The notes under the pieces were generated by a model. It was not told where the DNA came from. It worked only from the letters and a program-made list of their open reading frames with translations, and made no database searches. From NCBI RefSeq assembly GCF_029395535.1, contig NZ_CP113920.1:1612001-1676000 (forward strand): a DNA stretch of 64,000 nucleotides. The letters run 5' to 3'. Positions 17,425-26,094 of the stretch are shown here, in pieces (position 1 is the first letter of the stretch; each line of letters opens with the position of its first letter). A program made the translations under genes and the position numbers. This DNA is from Bifidobacterium sp. ESL0732. Lineage in GTDB: Bacteria > Actinomycetota > Actinomycetes > Actinomycetales > Bifidobacteriaceae.

Positions 17425-18354
17425 ATGAACAGAACTCCCGTATCAAATAACCGGCCGTATGCAAGACCACCGCTTTACGCCGACGGTTCGGAAATCGTTC
17501 ATTACCGATACCCGACCGATTTCCTCTATATTGACGACACGAGACTCAGCGACTTCCCTCAAAACCGAGCGCTGTGCCACTGGCATGTCGACCTTGAATT
17601 CACCAGAATGCTCGAAGGACACATGGACTACTTCATCGACGGCGAAGTCGTGCGAGTCCATGAAGGCGAAACCATATTCGTCAATTCCAAAAGACTGCAT
17701 TACGGATTTTCACTTGACGGTTCGGATTCCAAATTCTATTGCATCTTGCTTAATCCCATCGAGGTCAACGCGCCGGACGAAATCACCAAACGCTTCATAT
17801 TGCCGATTCTCGCTTCTCAATTCATGCCTTATCTGGTGCTACGCAGCGAGAACGGAGCAAAAGACCCAATCACCAATCTGCTCGATGCGCTTCACGACGA
17901 AAGAGACAAACCAACCTTGCCGCTGACCGGCTTGGGAGCATTTTTCAGCATCGTAAAAATATTGTATGAACGGATGAAAACGCTGGACAAAAAGACCACA
18001 ACTCCGGCAATACCCGAAAATGGTCAAATCGGGGCCCTGCGAAAGATGACCAGCTATATCCGTTGCCATTATGCCGAAAACCTCACTTTGTCTGCGATTG
18101 CAGCCTCAGGCTCGGTAGGCAGAAGCGCCTGTGACAGCATCTTCCAGAAATTCCTCGCCCAATCACCCATCCAATACGCCACCGGCGTGAGAATCGGAGA
18201 CGCTGCAAACCTCTTGCGCGACACAGAGCTTTCCGTCACCCAAATCGCACATCGCGTGGGTTTCTCGTCACCGAGCTACTTTGCTGCCAAATTCAGGGAA
18301 CTGATGGACAACACCCCAAAGGAATATCGGGCGAAAAATCAGAAAACCACGTAA
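17425..18354 (+). CDS. AraC family transcriptional regulator with cupin sensor domain
   Basis: This 309-residue regulator has an N-terminal AraC-type cupin (HWHVDLEFTRMLEG and VHEGETIFVN, about residues 50-95) that would bind a small ligand. A C-terminal double helix-turn-helix follows, with LTLSAIAASGSVGRSACDS and SVTQIAHRVGFSSPSYFAAKF as the recognition segments and the usual FRELMDNTPKEYR ending. AAAGAGGTC precedes the ATG. It is divergent from the MATE exporter, suggesting local control of that gene. Its effector is unknown. Confidence 0.92.
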   Translation: MNRTPVSNNRPYARPPLYADGSEIVHYRYPTDFLYIDDTRLSDFPQNRALCHWHVDLEFTRMLEGHMDYFIDGEVVRVHEGETIFVNSKRLHYGFSLDGSDSKFYCILLNPIEVNAPDEITKRFILPILASQFMPYLVLRSENGAKDPITNLLDALHDERDKPTLPLTGLGAFFSIVKILYERMKTLDKKTTTPAIPENGQIGALRKMTSYIRCHYAENLTLSAIAASGSVGRSACDSIFQKFLAQSPIQYATGVRIGDAANLLRDTELSVTQIAHRVGFSSPSYFAAKFRELMDNTPKEYRAKNQKTT

Positions 18355-18431
18355 CGGACGTACCCCAGAAGTCCTATTATCGCTGGTAAAAGGCAAAACA
18401 AGATCAGAGACGCATAAACAGGAAAGAAAAT

Positions 18432-18953
18432 ATGACTACACCATCATTCATTTTGGAGCTGCGCAAGAAAATCGGACACGACCTGCTCTGGCTTAACGGG
18501 GTCACGGGACTCGTGGAGGATTCGCGAGGGAGGATTCTGCTCGGGCAACGTGCCGACACCGGCGAATGGGCGATGGTCTATGGCATTAACGAACCGGGCG
18601 AACAGCCTGCTGACACCGTGGTGCGCGAAATCAAGGAAGAGACCGGCGTCGACGCCGAAGTCACCGATTTGGTAGCCGTGATTTCTTCCTCCAAAATCAT
18701 CACCTACGACAACGGCGACCGCACGCAATATATGGATCATTCCTTCCTCTGCCGCCTCAAGCCGGGAGGCAACGCCGATCCGTTCGTCGGCGATGACGAG
18801 AGTCTCAAGGTCGGCTGGTTCTCGCGTGATGCTCTGCCCCAGCCACTTGCGATAAGCACCGTCGAACGTCTGAAAATTTTTGATGAATACCAGCGTAACA
18901 AAGCTGCTGGTGACACCCATGCTCTTTTCATCGCTGACGACCAACTTCGTTGA
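18432..18953 (+). CDS. Nudix hydrolase
   Basis: This 173-residue protein carries an exact Nudix box of the form GX5EX7REUXEEXGU: it begins at GINEPGE and ends at REIKEETGV. It should hydrolyse a nucleoside diphosphate linked to another moiety. ADP-ribose, dinucleotides or damaged nucleotides are all possible, and the sequence does not decide between them. AGGAAAG lies just upstream of the ATG. It follows the AraC gene on the same strand with a 77-base gap but shows no functional link to it. Confidence 0.93.
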   Translation: MTTPSFILELRKKIGHDLLWLNGVTGLVEDSRGRILLGQRADTGEWAMVYGINEPGEQPADTVVREIKEETGVDAEVTDLVAVISSSKIITYDNGDRTQYMDHSFLCRLKPGGNADPFVGDDESLKVGWFSRDALPQPLAISTVERLKIFDEYQRNKAAGDTHALFIADDQLR

Positions 18954-19077
18954 TTTAAAAGCAATGGCGTTTTCAACCAAAGCAACTGGAGACCTACTAT
19001 CAGCATTTAGGCCTTAAATACCACCAGACTATATTTTGCCATCAATACCTTCTTCACAATTGGATTTGCAGTTTTAC

Positions 19078-19092
19078 ATTAACCTCGTTAAT
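19078..19092. promoter_or_regulatory. Inverted repeat ATTAAC-CTC-GTTAAT, candidate ROK operator
   Basis: A perfect 6-bp inverted repeat with a 3-base spacer lies about 80 bases upstream of the ROK regulator start at 19170. ROK repressors often autoregulate through such sites. Its GTTAA core resembles the TAGTTAACTA sites of the 24-36 kb region but is not identical. Confidence 0.45.
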
Positions 19093-19169
19093 ATATGAAG
19101 TCAGTTCATCAATATGCAATCGTCGCAAACAACGATTACAAATGCAGGAATGGCCCGAGGAGGTGTCAG

Positions 19170-20543
19170 ATGCACGAAAAGAGTGAATCGCCAATGTCCC
19201 AGCCTGCCTTGCAAGCTTTCTCAATCGACCATCTGGCTCCTTCTATGCCCGACTTTCCCGACGACCCCATCCGTGCCACCGACCCACAATCCGTCGTTTC
19301 GGAACGCAATCGCTCGAGGACCTTATGGCACCTCTACCATTACGGTATCTCTTCGCGAGCGCAAATCGCCAAAGCGCTGGGGCTGACGCCCGCTGCCATC
19401 ACGAAAATCACCGCACGTCTGATCGACGCCGGGATTGTCGCCGAAACCGGTGATATGAAAGGCAGCAAGCGCCGCCGGTCCATTGGACTCAAAATCGATA
19501 GCGAACGTTTCCACTTCATCGGCGTCAAATTCGCGCGCAGCTTGGTGCAAATCGGTGTCTTTGACCTGAAAGGCAAGCGCCTGAGCCTCGCTGACATGCC
19601 GCGTGTCAGCGACAACACCGTCGATGCCGCCATCGCCGCCACGCATAAAACCATCAACTCCCTGCTGGCAAGCGACCCCGATATCGTCGCCATCGGCATG
19701 GCGGTGCCCGGCCCCTATTTGCACGGCACCGGCTACGCCGCACTCGTCTCCAGTATGCCGCACTGGCGCAATATCAACTTCCAGAAGGAATTCGGGCAAG
19801 ACTGCCCCGTCCCCGTTTTTATCGAACAAGATGCACGAGCCGGCGCCCTTGCCCAACGGCTTTTCGGTGGACTTGATGACGCCGGAAGCCTCGCCTATTT
19901 CCTGCTCGGCGAAGGCGTCGGTCTCGGGGTCATCGAAAACGGCAGACTTATCTACGGCAATCTCGGGGCATCCACCGAACTCGGTCATGTCTCCATCGAT
20001 GCCGTGAACGGCAAGAAATGCGAGTGTGGCAATGTCGGATGCCTTGAACGCTATTGCTCCGCAGGCGCGATTCACGAGCAAATCGACAGAATCAGCATCA
20101 TCCAAAACTCTGCCAACCTGACGCATATCGAAGCGTGTCGGGGATTGTTCTCGCTTGCCGAGAGGGAAAATGGGGATGACGCCCAAACCGCAAAGGCCCG
20201 AAGTTTGGTCGCCGATATCGGTCGTTACGTGGGCTACGGATGCGTCATCATCTGCAACGCCTTCAACCCCCGGCGTATCGTCCTGGGCGACATCGGGGCA
20301 CTCGGCGGCCAACAGCTTCTCGATGCTGCACAGGCTGTGGTCGATGAACGGGTGATTCCCGAAATCGCGCAATCCACCGAAATTACTTTCTCCAGCCTAC
20401 CTACCGACGCGGCAGTGCTTGGTGCCGCCGCCACTGCCATTACACAGTTTTTGGATCGTCCTTCCTATTTCGTACTTCCCACCCACCAGGAAATGCGGAA
20501 TAGTCCAAACCGCAATAAGCCCGCTTCCAACGAGGCTACTTAG
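19170..20543 (+). CDS. ROK family transcriptional regulator (probable sugar repressor)
   Basis: This 457-residue ROK repressor has an N-terminal winged helix (SRAQIAKALGLTPAAITKITARLIDAG) followed by an actin-like sugar-binding ROK domain. The zinc motif CECGNVGCLE is intact, and EQDARAGALA and GHVSID mark the sugar and ATP-fold elements. The ATG at 19170 is chosen over upstream in-frame codons because GAGGAGGT lies five bases before it. The next gene is a fructokinase, so it probably senses a fructose-containing sugar or fructose; that is inference from position. No transporter accompanies the pair. Confidence 0.9.
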   Translation: MHEKSESPMSQPALQAFSIDHLAPSMPDFPDDPIRATDPQSVVSERNRSRTLWHLYHYGISSRAQIAKALGLTPAAITKITARLIDAGIVAETGDMKGSKRRRSIGLKIDSERFHFIGVKFARSLVQIGVFDLKGKRLSLADMPRVSDNTVDAAIAATHKTINSLLASDPDIVAIGMAVPGPYLHGTGYAALVSSMPHWRNINFQKEFGQDCPVPVFIEQDARAGALAQRLFGGLDDAGSLAYFLLGEGVGLGVIENGRLIYGNLGASTELGHVSIDAVNGKKCECGNVGCLERYCSAGAIHEQIDRISIIQNSANLTHIEACRGLFSLAERENGDDAQTAKARSLVADIGRYVGYGCVIICNAFNPRRIVLGDIGALGGQQLLDAAQAVVDERVIPEIAQSTEITFSSLPTDAAVLGAAATAITQFLDRPSYFVLPTHQEMRNSPNRNKPASNEAT

Positions 20544-20622
20544 CGAAAACGGATAACGGAACCGACAATTCAATAGACTCATAATTTAAGAACGTATAAA
20601 AGATGTAAGAAAGGATCACATC

Positions 20623-21519
20623 ATGACCAAGCCAATCGTTGTCTCTCTAGGAGAACTGCTCTGGGACATGCTCCCAACCGGCAAGCGCGCAGGTGGCGCT
20701 CCCGTCAATTTCGCTTATCACGCCACGATGAACGGCGCGGAAGGCCACGCCATCAGCGCCGTCGGCGAAGACCCACTGGGCGATGAGCTCGTCGAAGCCA
20801 TCAAGAAGTCGGGCGTTGAATCCATCGTGCAGCGCAACGCCTGGCCCACCTCCACAGCCGAAGTGGCGCTTAAAAACGGCATCCCCGAGTTCACCATTAT
20901 CAAGGGCGTCGCCTGGGACCACATTCTTTACACACGTGAGCTCATCAACATGGTGCAGAAGGCCGACGCCATCTGCTACGGCACCCTGGCGCTACGTTCG
21001 CAGGAATCCCACGACACCATCGTCGAGCTGTTGAAGCACGCCAAACCCACGGCCATGAAGTTCTTCGACATCAACATCCGCGGCGACCACTATTCCAAGG
21101 ATCTGATCAATGAACTCCTTGGTTACGCCACCGTCTTCAAGATCAACGACGCTGAGCTGCTATTGCTTCGTGATATGTTCAACATCCGCGGCACCTCCGA
21201 CGAGGAGGCCTGCAACTGGTTCATGGAGAAATACAATCTGAACTACGTCATCCTGACCGGTGGCTCGACCTTCAGCACCATCATCGCGAAGGACGGGGAA
21301 TCCTCGACGCTGGATACCCCGCGCGTCGACGTGGTCGACACCGTGGGCGCCGGCGACTCCTTCTCCGGAACCTTCACCTCCAAAGTCCTCACCGGCTCTT
21401 CACTGCAGGAGGCCCACCACGCCGCCGTCAACACCGCCGCCTTCGTCTGCACGCAGAACGGCGCCTGGCCCAAGTACCCGGAAACCATTCCGGATTATCT
21501 GGGCGAAACTGAGAAATGA
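20623..21519 (+). CDS. Fructokinase (PfkB/ribokinase family)
   Basis: This 298-residue carbohydrate kinase phosphorylates a sugar, most likely fructose to fructose 6-phosphate, the entry point of the bifid shunt. PfkB signatures are present: GGAPVNFAYH near residue 26 and the C-terminal signature DTVGAGDSFSGTF with the catalytic Asp. GELLWDMLP at the N-terminus is typical of bacterial fructokinases. AGAAAGGAT precedes the ATG. It is preceded by a ROK repressor on the same strand and followed by a strong terminator at 21585-21652. Confidence 0.9.
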   Translation: MTKPIVVSLGELLWDMLPTGKRAGGAPVNFAYHATMNGAEGHAISAVGEDPLGDELVEAIKKSGVESIVQRNAWPTSTAEVALKNGIPEFTIIKGVAWDHILYTRELINMVQKADAICYGTLALRSQESHDTIVELLKHAKPTAMKFFDINIRGDHYSKDLINELLGYATVFKINDAELLLLRDMFNIRGTSDEEACNWFMEKYNLNYVILTGGSTFSTIIAKDGESSTLDTPRVDVVDTVGAGDSFSGTFTSKVLTGSSLQEAHHAAVNTAAFVCTQNGAWPKYPETIPDYLGETEK

Positions 21520-21913
21520 GTCATCCCGAGAAAGGCTCGTCTCGCGTCATTTCACAAAAAAGAATCTGAGCCATAACAGATACGAAAAATCCGCAGCAGT
21601 AGCAATAAAAACAGATTATCTAGTTTTCATCGTTCCCTGCTGCGGATTTTTTATCGGGCGATTGCAAAGCGTTGTAATTCCAACGTTTCTTTTCATTTCG
21701 ACTGAACAGTCCGTAGCACCAAATAAAAACTTACTGGAATAAAGTATTCAATGCTGCATTTGCACAGCATCCACACCGTAAATCGCGATGTTCATGACTC
21801 CCTGCTGTGCGACGTCAACGCCACAGGTCCCAAAACATTCAATCGTTAAGAGTCCATTGCTGAGACTGTGCTCTTAAGAGAGAAAAAATCGGAACGGCAA
21901 TCGACAACGGCCA
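21520..21913. other. Intergenic region between convergent fructokinase and nagA
   Basis: This stretch holds the fructokinase terminator and, at about 21842-21876, a weak TTAAGAG/CTCTTAA inverted repeat that may end the nagBA transcript. No gene is recognisable. Confidence 0.5.
21585..21652 (+). terminator. Rho-independent terminator after fructokinase
   Basis: A 15-bp perfect stem (arms 21585-21599 and 21637-21651, core ATCCGCAGCAG) encloses a 37-base loop and runs into T-rich sequence. The A-rich 5' flank would let it work in both directions. Confidence 0.85.
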
Positions 21914-23278
21914 TCAGTGAATCCGGCGCCCGGCGCACCAGACGTGCTCGACCTGCCAAGTCTTGGGATCACTGATCAGCAGATCGGCGGCATAACCCGG
22001 CGAGAGTAGACCAAGCGGCGCACCTGTAACCTCGTTCGGACGGTCAAAACCGAATGCTCGGGCCGGCGTCAACGTCGCAGCCTCAACGGCATCAGCAGGA
22101 TCCATGCCGAGCACGTTGACCGCACGCTCGACCGAGTGCTCAAGCAGAAGCGTGGAACCGGCTATGGCACCGTTCGAGACCAAACGGGCATGCCCGCCCT
22201 TCACAGTGACGTCAAGCGCGCCCAGCTTGTAAGCACCGTCCGGGCAATCCGTGGCCGACATCGCATCGGTGACGAAAGCGATACGATGCGGCGCGAATTT
22301 GACCGCCATCTTCAGGACCGGGTTTTGCACATGGAAGCCATCGTTGATCAGCTCGATGGTGACACGGGGATCTTCCACCGCCGCCGGAATCGGACCCGGT
22401 TCACGATGTTTCAGTCCGTTCATCGCGTTGAAGATATGGGTCATGATGCCGGCACCCGCCTCGAAACCTCGCCTGGCCGTCTCGTAATCGGCATCGCAAT
22501 GGCCCACCGCCGGCACCACACCGGCAGCCGCGAACCGCTTGATGGCGCTCAGTCCGTGCGGCAGCTCAGGGGCAATGGTGATCTGACGCAGCGAGCCGTC
22601 GGCCGCTTCGAGCAGTTGGTCGACCAAGTCGTCGGTCGGATCTTTCAGGCAGTTCGGGTCGTGCGCGCCCTTGCGGGAAAGCGCAAGGAACGGCCCCTCC
22701 AAGTGGGCGCCGAGCACATCGGGACGTTTGCTCATCGCAGCCTTGACGTTCTTCAGGTTGCTGCACATCACATCCATCGGATTGGTGATCAGCGAAAGCA
22801 CCTGACGGGTGGTGCCGTGCACCAAATGGCCGGCTCGCGCGATGTCGATGCCTTCCAAGCCGTCGTCGAATGAACGGTTCCAGGAGCCATGAGCATGGAT
22901 GTCAATGTAACCGGGGGTAAGGTTCTTGCCTTGGGCATTGACTTCGGCCACGTCGCCTTTCAGCATCAATGGCGCGATTTCGCTCGAATATGCGTTATCC
23001 TGATTACCAGCGGTATCTTCGGCAACTTTGTCGGGTCTCTCATCGGCAATGCCGAATCCGCGACAGGCTGATATCATAGACATTTCCCCGTTGCCAGTCG
23101 CCGCAATCACACCATCGCGAGCAATGATCCAGAAGCCATGTTCAATACCCCGTGCATCGATTTTCCGCGCGTTTTGTACCACAAGCCAACGGGTCGGCTC
23201 ACCTTCGACGGCTTTTGTGACCTTTCCAACCGTTTGCTCCCTGTCTTCATTTGACATTGCCGCTTCACATTCCTTCAT
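21914..23278 (-). CDS. nagA: N-acetylglucosamine-6-phosphate deacetylase
   Basis: This amidohydrolase (up to 454 aa) converts GlcNAc-6-phosphate to glucosamine-6-phosphate. The metal-binding HAH lies at residues 128-130 in GYIDIHAHGS, followed by GAHLEGPF, GHCDADYE and the catalytic Asp in FVTDAMSATD. It is longer than typical NagA because of about 45 extra residues (about 66-110) between the N-terminal beta domain and the barrel. The start is uncertain: Met1 and Met8 are both possible and neither has a well-spaced ribosome binding site. It lies 30 bases downstream of nagB in the same operon, so both steps from GlcNAc-6-P to fructose-6-P are co-transcribed. Confidence 0.93.
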   Translation of the reverse strand: MKECEAAMSNEDREQTVGKVTKAVEGEPTRWLVVQNARKIDARGIEHGFWIIARDGVIAATGNGEMSMISACRGFGIADERPDKVAEDTAGNQDNAYSSEIAPLMLKGDVAEVNAQGKNLTPGYIDIHAHGSWNRSFDDGLEGIDIARAGHLVHGTTRQVLSLITNPMDVMCSNLKNVKAAMSKRPDVLGAHLEGPFLALSRKGAHDPNCLKDPTDDLVDQLLEAADGSLRQITIAPELPHGLSAIKRFAAAGVVPAVGHCDADYETARRGFEAGAGIMTHIFNAMNGLKHREPGPIPAAVEDPRVTIELINDGFHVQNPVLKMAVKFAPHRIAFVTDAMSATDCPDGAYKLGALDVTVKGGHARLVSNGAIAGSTLLLEHSVERAVNVLGMDPADAVEAATLTPARAFGFDRPNEVTGAPLGLLSPGYAADLLISDPKTWQVEHVWCAGRRIH

Positions 23279-23308
23279 CCATTGTGTTTAGGATTGCTTT
23301 CTTATTAC

Positions 23309-24097
23309 TCAGATCTGTTGCCACACCGGCTTGTGAGCGTAGGCGTAGCGATAGTAGTCCTTGTGCGCGAGCTTGGAGGCGGCGGCCTCGTCGACGATGA
23401 TGGTGGCGTGCGGGTGCAGCTGCAGTGCGGAGGCCGGGCAGAAGGCGCTGATACCGCCCTCGCAGGTCTCTTTGACGGCCTCGGCCTTGCCTTCGCCGAA
23501 CGCGAGCAGCACCAGATGACGGGCCTTCATGATTGTGCCGATTCCTTGCGTGATGCAGTGGGTCGGGACCTGGCTGACATCGCCGTCGAAGAAGCGGGCA
23601 TTATCGATGCGGGTCTGCTCGGCGAGCGTCTTGATGCGGGTGCCGCTGGCCAGCGAGGAACCGGGCTCGTTGAATCCGATATGGCCGTCGGTGCCGATGC
23701 CAAGGATCTGTACATCCACACCGCCTGCGGCCTCGATTGCCACATCATATTCGCGCCCCGCGTCCTTGATGGTCTCCAACTTGCCATTAGGCACACGGAC
23801 CTTGGCCGGGTCGAGGCCTAAGGGCTCCACCACCGTGCGGGTGATGGTGCTGCGGTAGGACTGCGGGTGCGCCGGGTCAAGACCGGCGTATTCGTCAAGC
23901 GCGAATCCACGCACCTGGCTGACGTCAAGATGACGCGCCTTGATCTCTGCAGCCAAATGACGATAAGCCGCGAGCGGGCTGGAACCTGTCGCCAAGCCAA
24001 GTACGGCGTTGGGCTTGTTCTCAATAAGATCGGCGACGCACTTAGCGTAGATCTCACCGGCCTCGTCCTCGTTTTTGGTAATGATGATTTCTGCCAT
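23309..24097 (-). CDS. nagB: Glucosamine-6-phosphate deaminase
   Basis: This 262-residue cytosolic isomerase-deaminase converts glucosamine-6-phosphate to fructose-6-phosphate and ammonia. Characteristic motifs are GLATGSSPLAAYRHL (phosphate binding), LDEYAGLDP with the catalytic Asp, and GIGTDGHIGFNEPGS. The length is normal for the family. AAAGGAGA precedes the ATG. It is the first gene of nagB-nagA, and a TTAACTA-containing candidate operator lies about 100 bases upstream, the same motif as at the nearby ROK regulator and ABC importer. Confidence 0.95.
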   Translation of the reverse strand: MAEIIITKNEDEAGEIYAKCVADLIENKPNAVLGLATGSSPLAAYRHLAAEIKARHLDVSQVRGFALDEYAGLDPAHPQSYRSTITRTVVEPLGLDPAKVRVPNGKLETIKDAGREYDVAIEAAGGVDVQILGIGTDGHIGFNEPGSSLASGTRIKTLAEQTRIDNARFFDGDVSQVPTHCITQGIGTIMKARHLVLLAFGEGKAEAVKETCEGGISAFCPASALQLHPHATIIVDEAAASKLAHKDYYRYAYAHKPVWQQI

Positions 24098-24196
24098 ATT
24101 GATTTCTCCTTTGTCTCCGTTGAAATGTCTTTTATCCGCTGGTTTCGGATGACGGTTTACAACTACTTCACAGCATTCGTCGCCAGCTGCTTTTAT

Positions 24197-24218
24197 TTGT
24201 TAACTATACTGACTAATA
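24197..24218. promoter_or_regulatory. Candidate ROK operator upstream of nagB
   Basis: The sequence contains GTTAACTA (24199-24206) followed by ACTAA five bases later. It matches the TAGTTAACTA half-site pattern found at 25973, 33998-34077 and 36066-36086. Confidence 0.6.
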
Positions 24219-24433
24219 TGGATATTGTGATTTTTAATGCTTTAAACGCAAACACTGGATACATACGTTGAGGTGCAAACAACGGAAAAACTGAATTTTC
24301 GAATATTTATAGGGACACTGCACTGCCCAAGAACGTCAATGTTTAGAGCTATCAAAAAACACTTTTCACAAACAATCTGCAATGCAATATAGCAGCTGGC
24401 CTTTAGCGTTTTGCCCAGGAAATGGTACCAACA

Positions 24434-24477
24434 AACGGTGCTTTGTCTGAGCAATACCAGCCAGACAACCCACCGTT
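24434..24477 (-). terminator. Two-step hairpin terminator after the ROK regulator
   Basis: An outer stem AACGGTG/CACCGTT (24434-24440 and 24471-24477) contains an inner stem GTCTG/CAGAC. It lies 38 bases past the stop of the minus-strand ROK gene, followed on that strand by TTTGTTGG. Confidence 0.6.
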
Positions 24478-24515
24478 CCTCGGGAAGAGGAAATATCTCG
24501 TCCGTGACCAGAAAC

Positions 24516-25673
24516 CTACAAAAGATTCAATTTACTTCGTAACACATTAGCCACCGCACCTAATACGGACGTGTCTTCCTTGAGATGAGGGCCGTGCACC
24601 ACGATTTCATCGATAAACCGCGAATGCACCAGCCTGTTGACCTGATTCTGCGCTGCAAGGCAGAAGTGGGCATCGACTAGATTTTCCGGACCGGCTACTG
24701 TCACATCCGTGATATCAGTCATTGCCACAACCATTGCCAACGCCCGTCCAAGCACTTCTCCTGCATGACCTATGACTTCTTCGCGTCGCTCTGGCCAAGC
24801 AGTAATCTGTCGATCGAGTACCGGAGCGGCAATAATCGTCTCAAGACATCCACGTTTGCCGCACACACATTCAGGACCATCTGGGTCAACAACCACATGG
24901 CCGATCTCACCGGCTGTATTGCCTATGCCTCGCACCACGGCATCGGAGACAAGTAGACCTGCCCCTACACCTTTGGCAATCTGTACGAACATCATGCTCG
25001 GAGGGCCAGCCGCGAAGCTACGCTCAGCAAATACACCGCAATCCGCATCGTTTGAGGCATAAACATAGCACCCAAGCCGTGATTCGAGCTTGCCGACAAT
25101 ATCGACGTCCTTCCATCCCAGAAGCGGCGCCTCAATCACCACTCCATTACTGTCAACAAAACCGGGAGTGGCAACTCCCAATCCTAAAAGCGGCAAATCG
25201 TTATCGGCCATCAAAGCCTCACATAGCGTAACCACTTGATTGATTCCAAGCCACTGGCCATCAGCCAAGGAAAGCGATTCGCGATGTAATATGGTGCCTT
25301 TGAGATCACTGACCACACCTTTGATTTCATGACTCTCCGACAAATCTACGCCAATCACAGCCTTCGCCGTCGGATCGAATTCAAGCATTAGCGCAGGCTT
25401 ACCTCGACGCGCCGAGCTTTTATAACCAAGCTCGCGCAGGTAACCGTCACTCATCAAATCGGAGACGACATCAGAAGTAGAAACCTTTGATATCCCAGTA
25501 ACCTTGGCCAGTTCCGCGCGAGAAAGCCGTTCTCCGGAATACAAAGCTCGCAAAATCGCAGTCCGATTGCGCACCCGCACATCGGAAGGCAACGCTCCCG
25601 AAAGGAATCCATCTGACCTTCCGGAAGGTATATGGCCACTTTTATCAGATTGATCCAACTTTCGATCGACCAT
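24516..25673 (-). CDS. ROK family repressor, probable controller of the amino-sugar regulon
   Basis: This 385-residue NagC-like regulator has an N-terminal winged helix (SRAELAKVTGISKVSTSDVVSDLMSDG) and a ROK sugar-binding domain with an intact zinc motif, CVCGKRGCLE. The DLSESHEIKGVV segment replaces the phosphate-binding loop of ROK kinases, consistent with a regulator rather than an enzyme. AGAAGGTG precedes the ATG. Its neighbours are nagBA downstream and a divergent DUF4127 gene. A perfect TAGTTAACTA palindrome lies in the shared upstream region, and related sites precede nagB, the ABC importer and both ROK kinase operons. I infer that this protein binds them, with GlcNAc-6-P or a related sugar phosphate as effector. 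Confidence 0.88.
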   Translation of the reverse strand: MVDRKLDQSDKSGHIPSGRSDGFLSGALPSDVRVRNRTAILRALYSGERLSRAELAKVTGISKVSTSDVVSDLMSDGYLRELGYKSSARRGKPALMLEFDPTAKAVIGVDLSESHEIKGVVSDLKGTILHRESLSLADGQWLGINQVVTLCEALMADNDLPLLGLGVATPGFVDSNGVVIEAPLLGWKDVDIVGKLESRLGCYVYASNDADCGVFAERSFAAGPPSMMFVQIAKGVGAGLLVSDAVVRGIGNTAGEIGHVVVDPDGPECVCGKRGCLETIIAAPVLDRQITAWPERREEVIGHAGEVLGRALAMVVAMTDITDVTVAGPENLVDAHFCLAAQNQVNRLVHSRFIDEIVVHGPHLKEDTSVLGAVANVLRSKLNLL

Positions 25674-26094
25674 AACGCACCTTCTTTTAGTCCAGCATCA
25701 ACACCAAGTATTGAGTACAGCAACACACACTAAGAACAAGGAAAGACCGAGACATCTTTCTTAACGCATCGGCACAAACACTAACCTTACTCCCATAATC
25801 GAGTTTACCAACCCAATACATCGACGACACCATCCAAATCCGCTTCTTTATCGATTGCCCAGCATCATCTAAATTGCTACAAGATACGCTGGCAACCCTT
25901 TTTTCATCCCCGACATAAGAATAAGAGATACGTATCATTGTCAGCATTTCATCTTATCCTACCTCATTAATATAGTTAACTACATTACCAAATATAAGGT
26001 GTGGCTGCAAACAACGTGACCTCGTCTGTACCCAACACCAGTTAGCGTCGGCTTTTCGGTAAAGAAATTTCACGACCGGCAGGAAGGCATCACG
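25674..26094. other. Divergent control region between the ROK repressor and DUF4127 genes
   Basis: About 420 AT-rich bases separate these divergent genes. Besides the palindrome at 25973-25982 I see no gene or RNA structure. Confidence 0.5.
25973..25982. promoter_or_regulatory. Perfect TAGTTAACTA palindrome
   Basis: This 10-bp perfect palindrome lies 112 bases upstream of the DUF4127 start and about 300 bases upstream of the ROK repressor start. It is the cleanest example of the motif repeated across this region. Confidence 0.6.

Larger units (their letters stand above)
24098..24515. other. AT-rich control region between nagB and the ROK gene
   Basis: This stretch of about 418 bases holds the nagB promoter with its candidate operator (24197-24218) and the terminator of the upstream ROK regulator gene (24434-24477). 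No coding sequence is supported. Confidence 0.55.
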
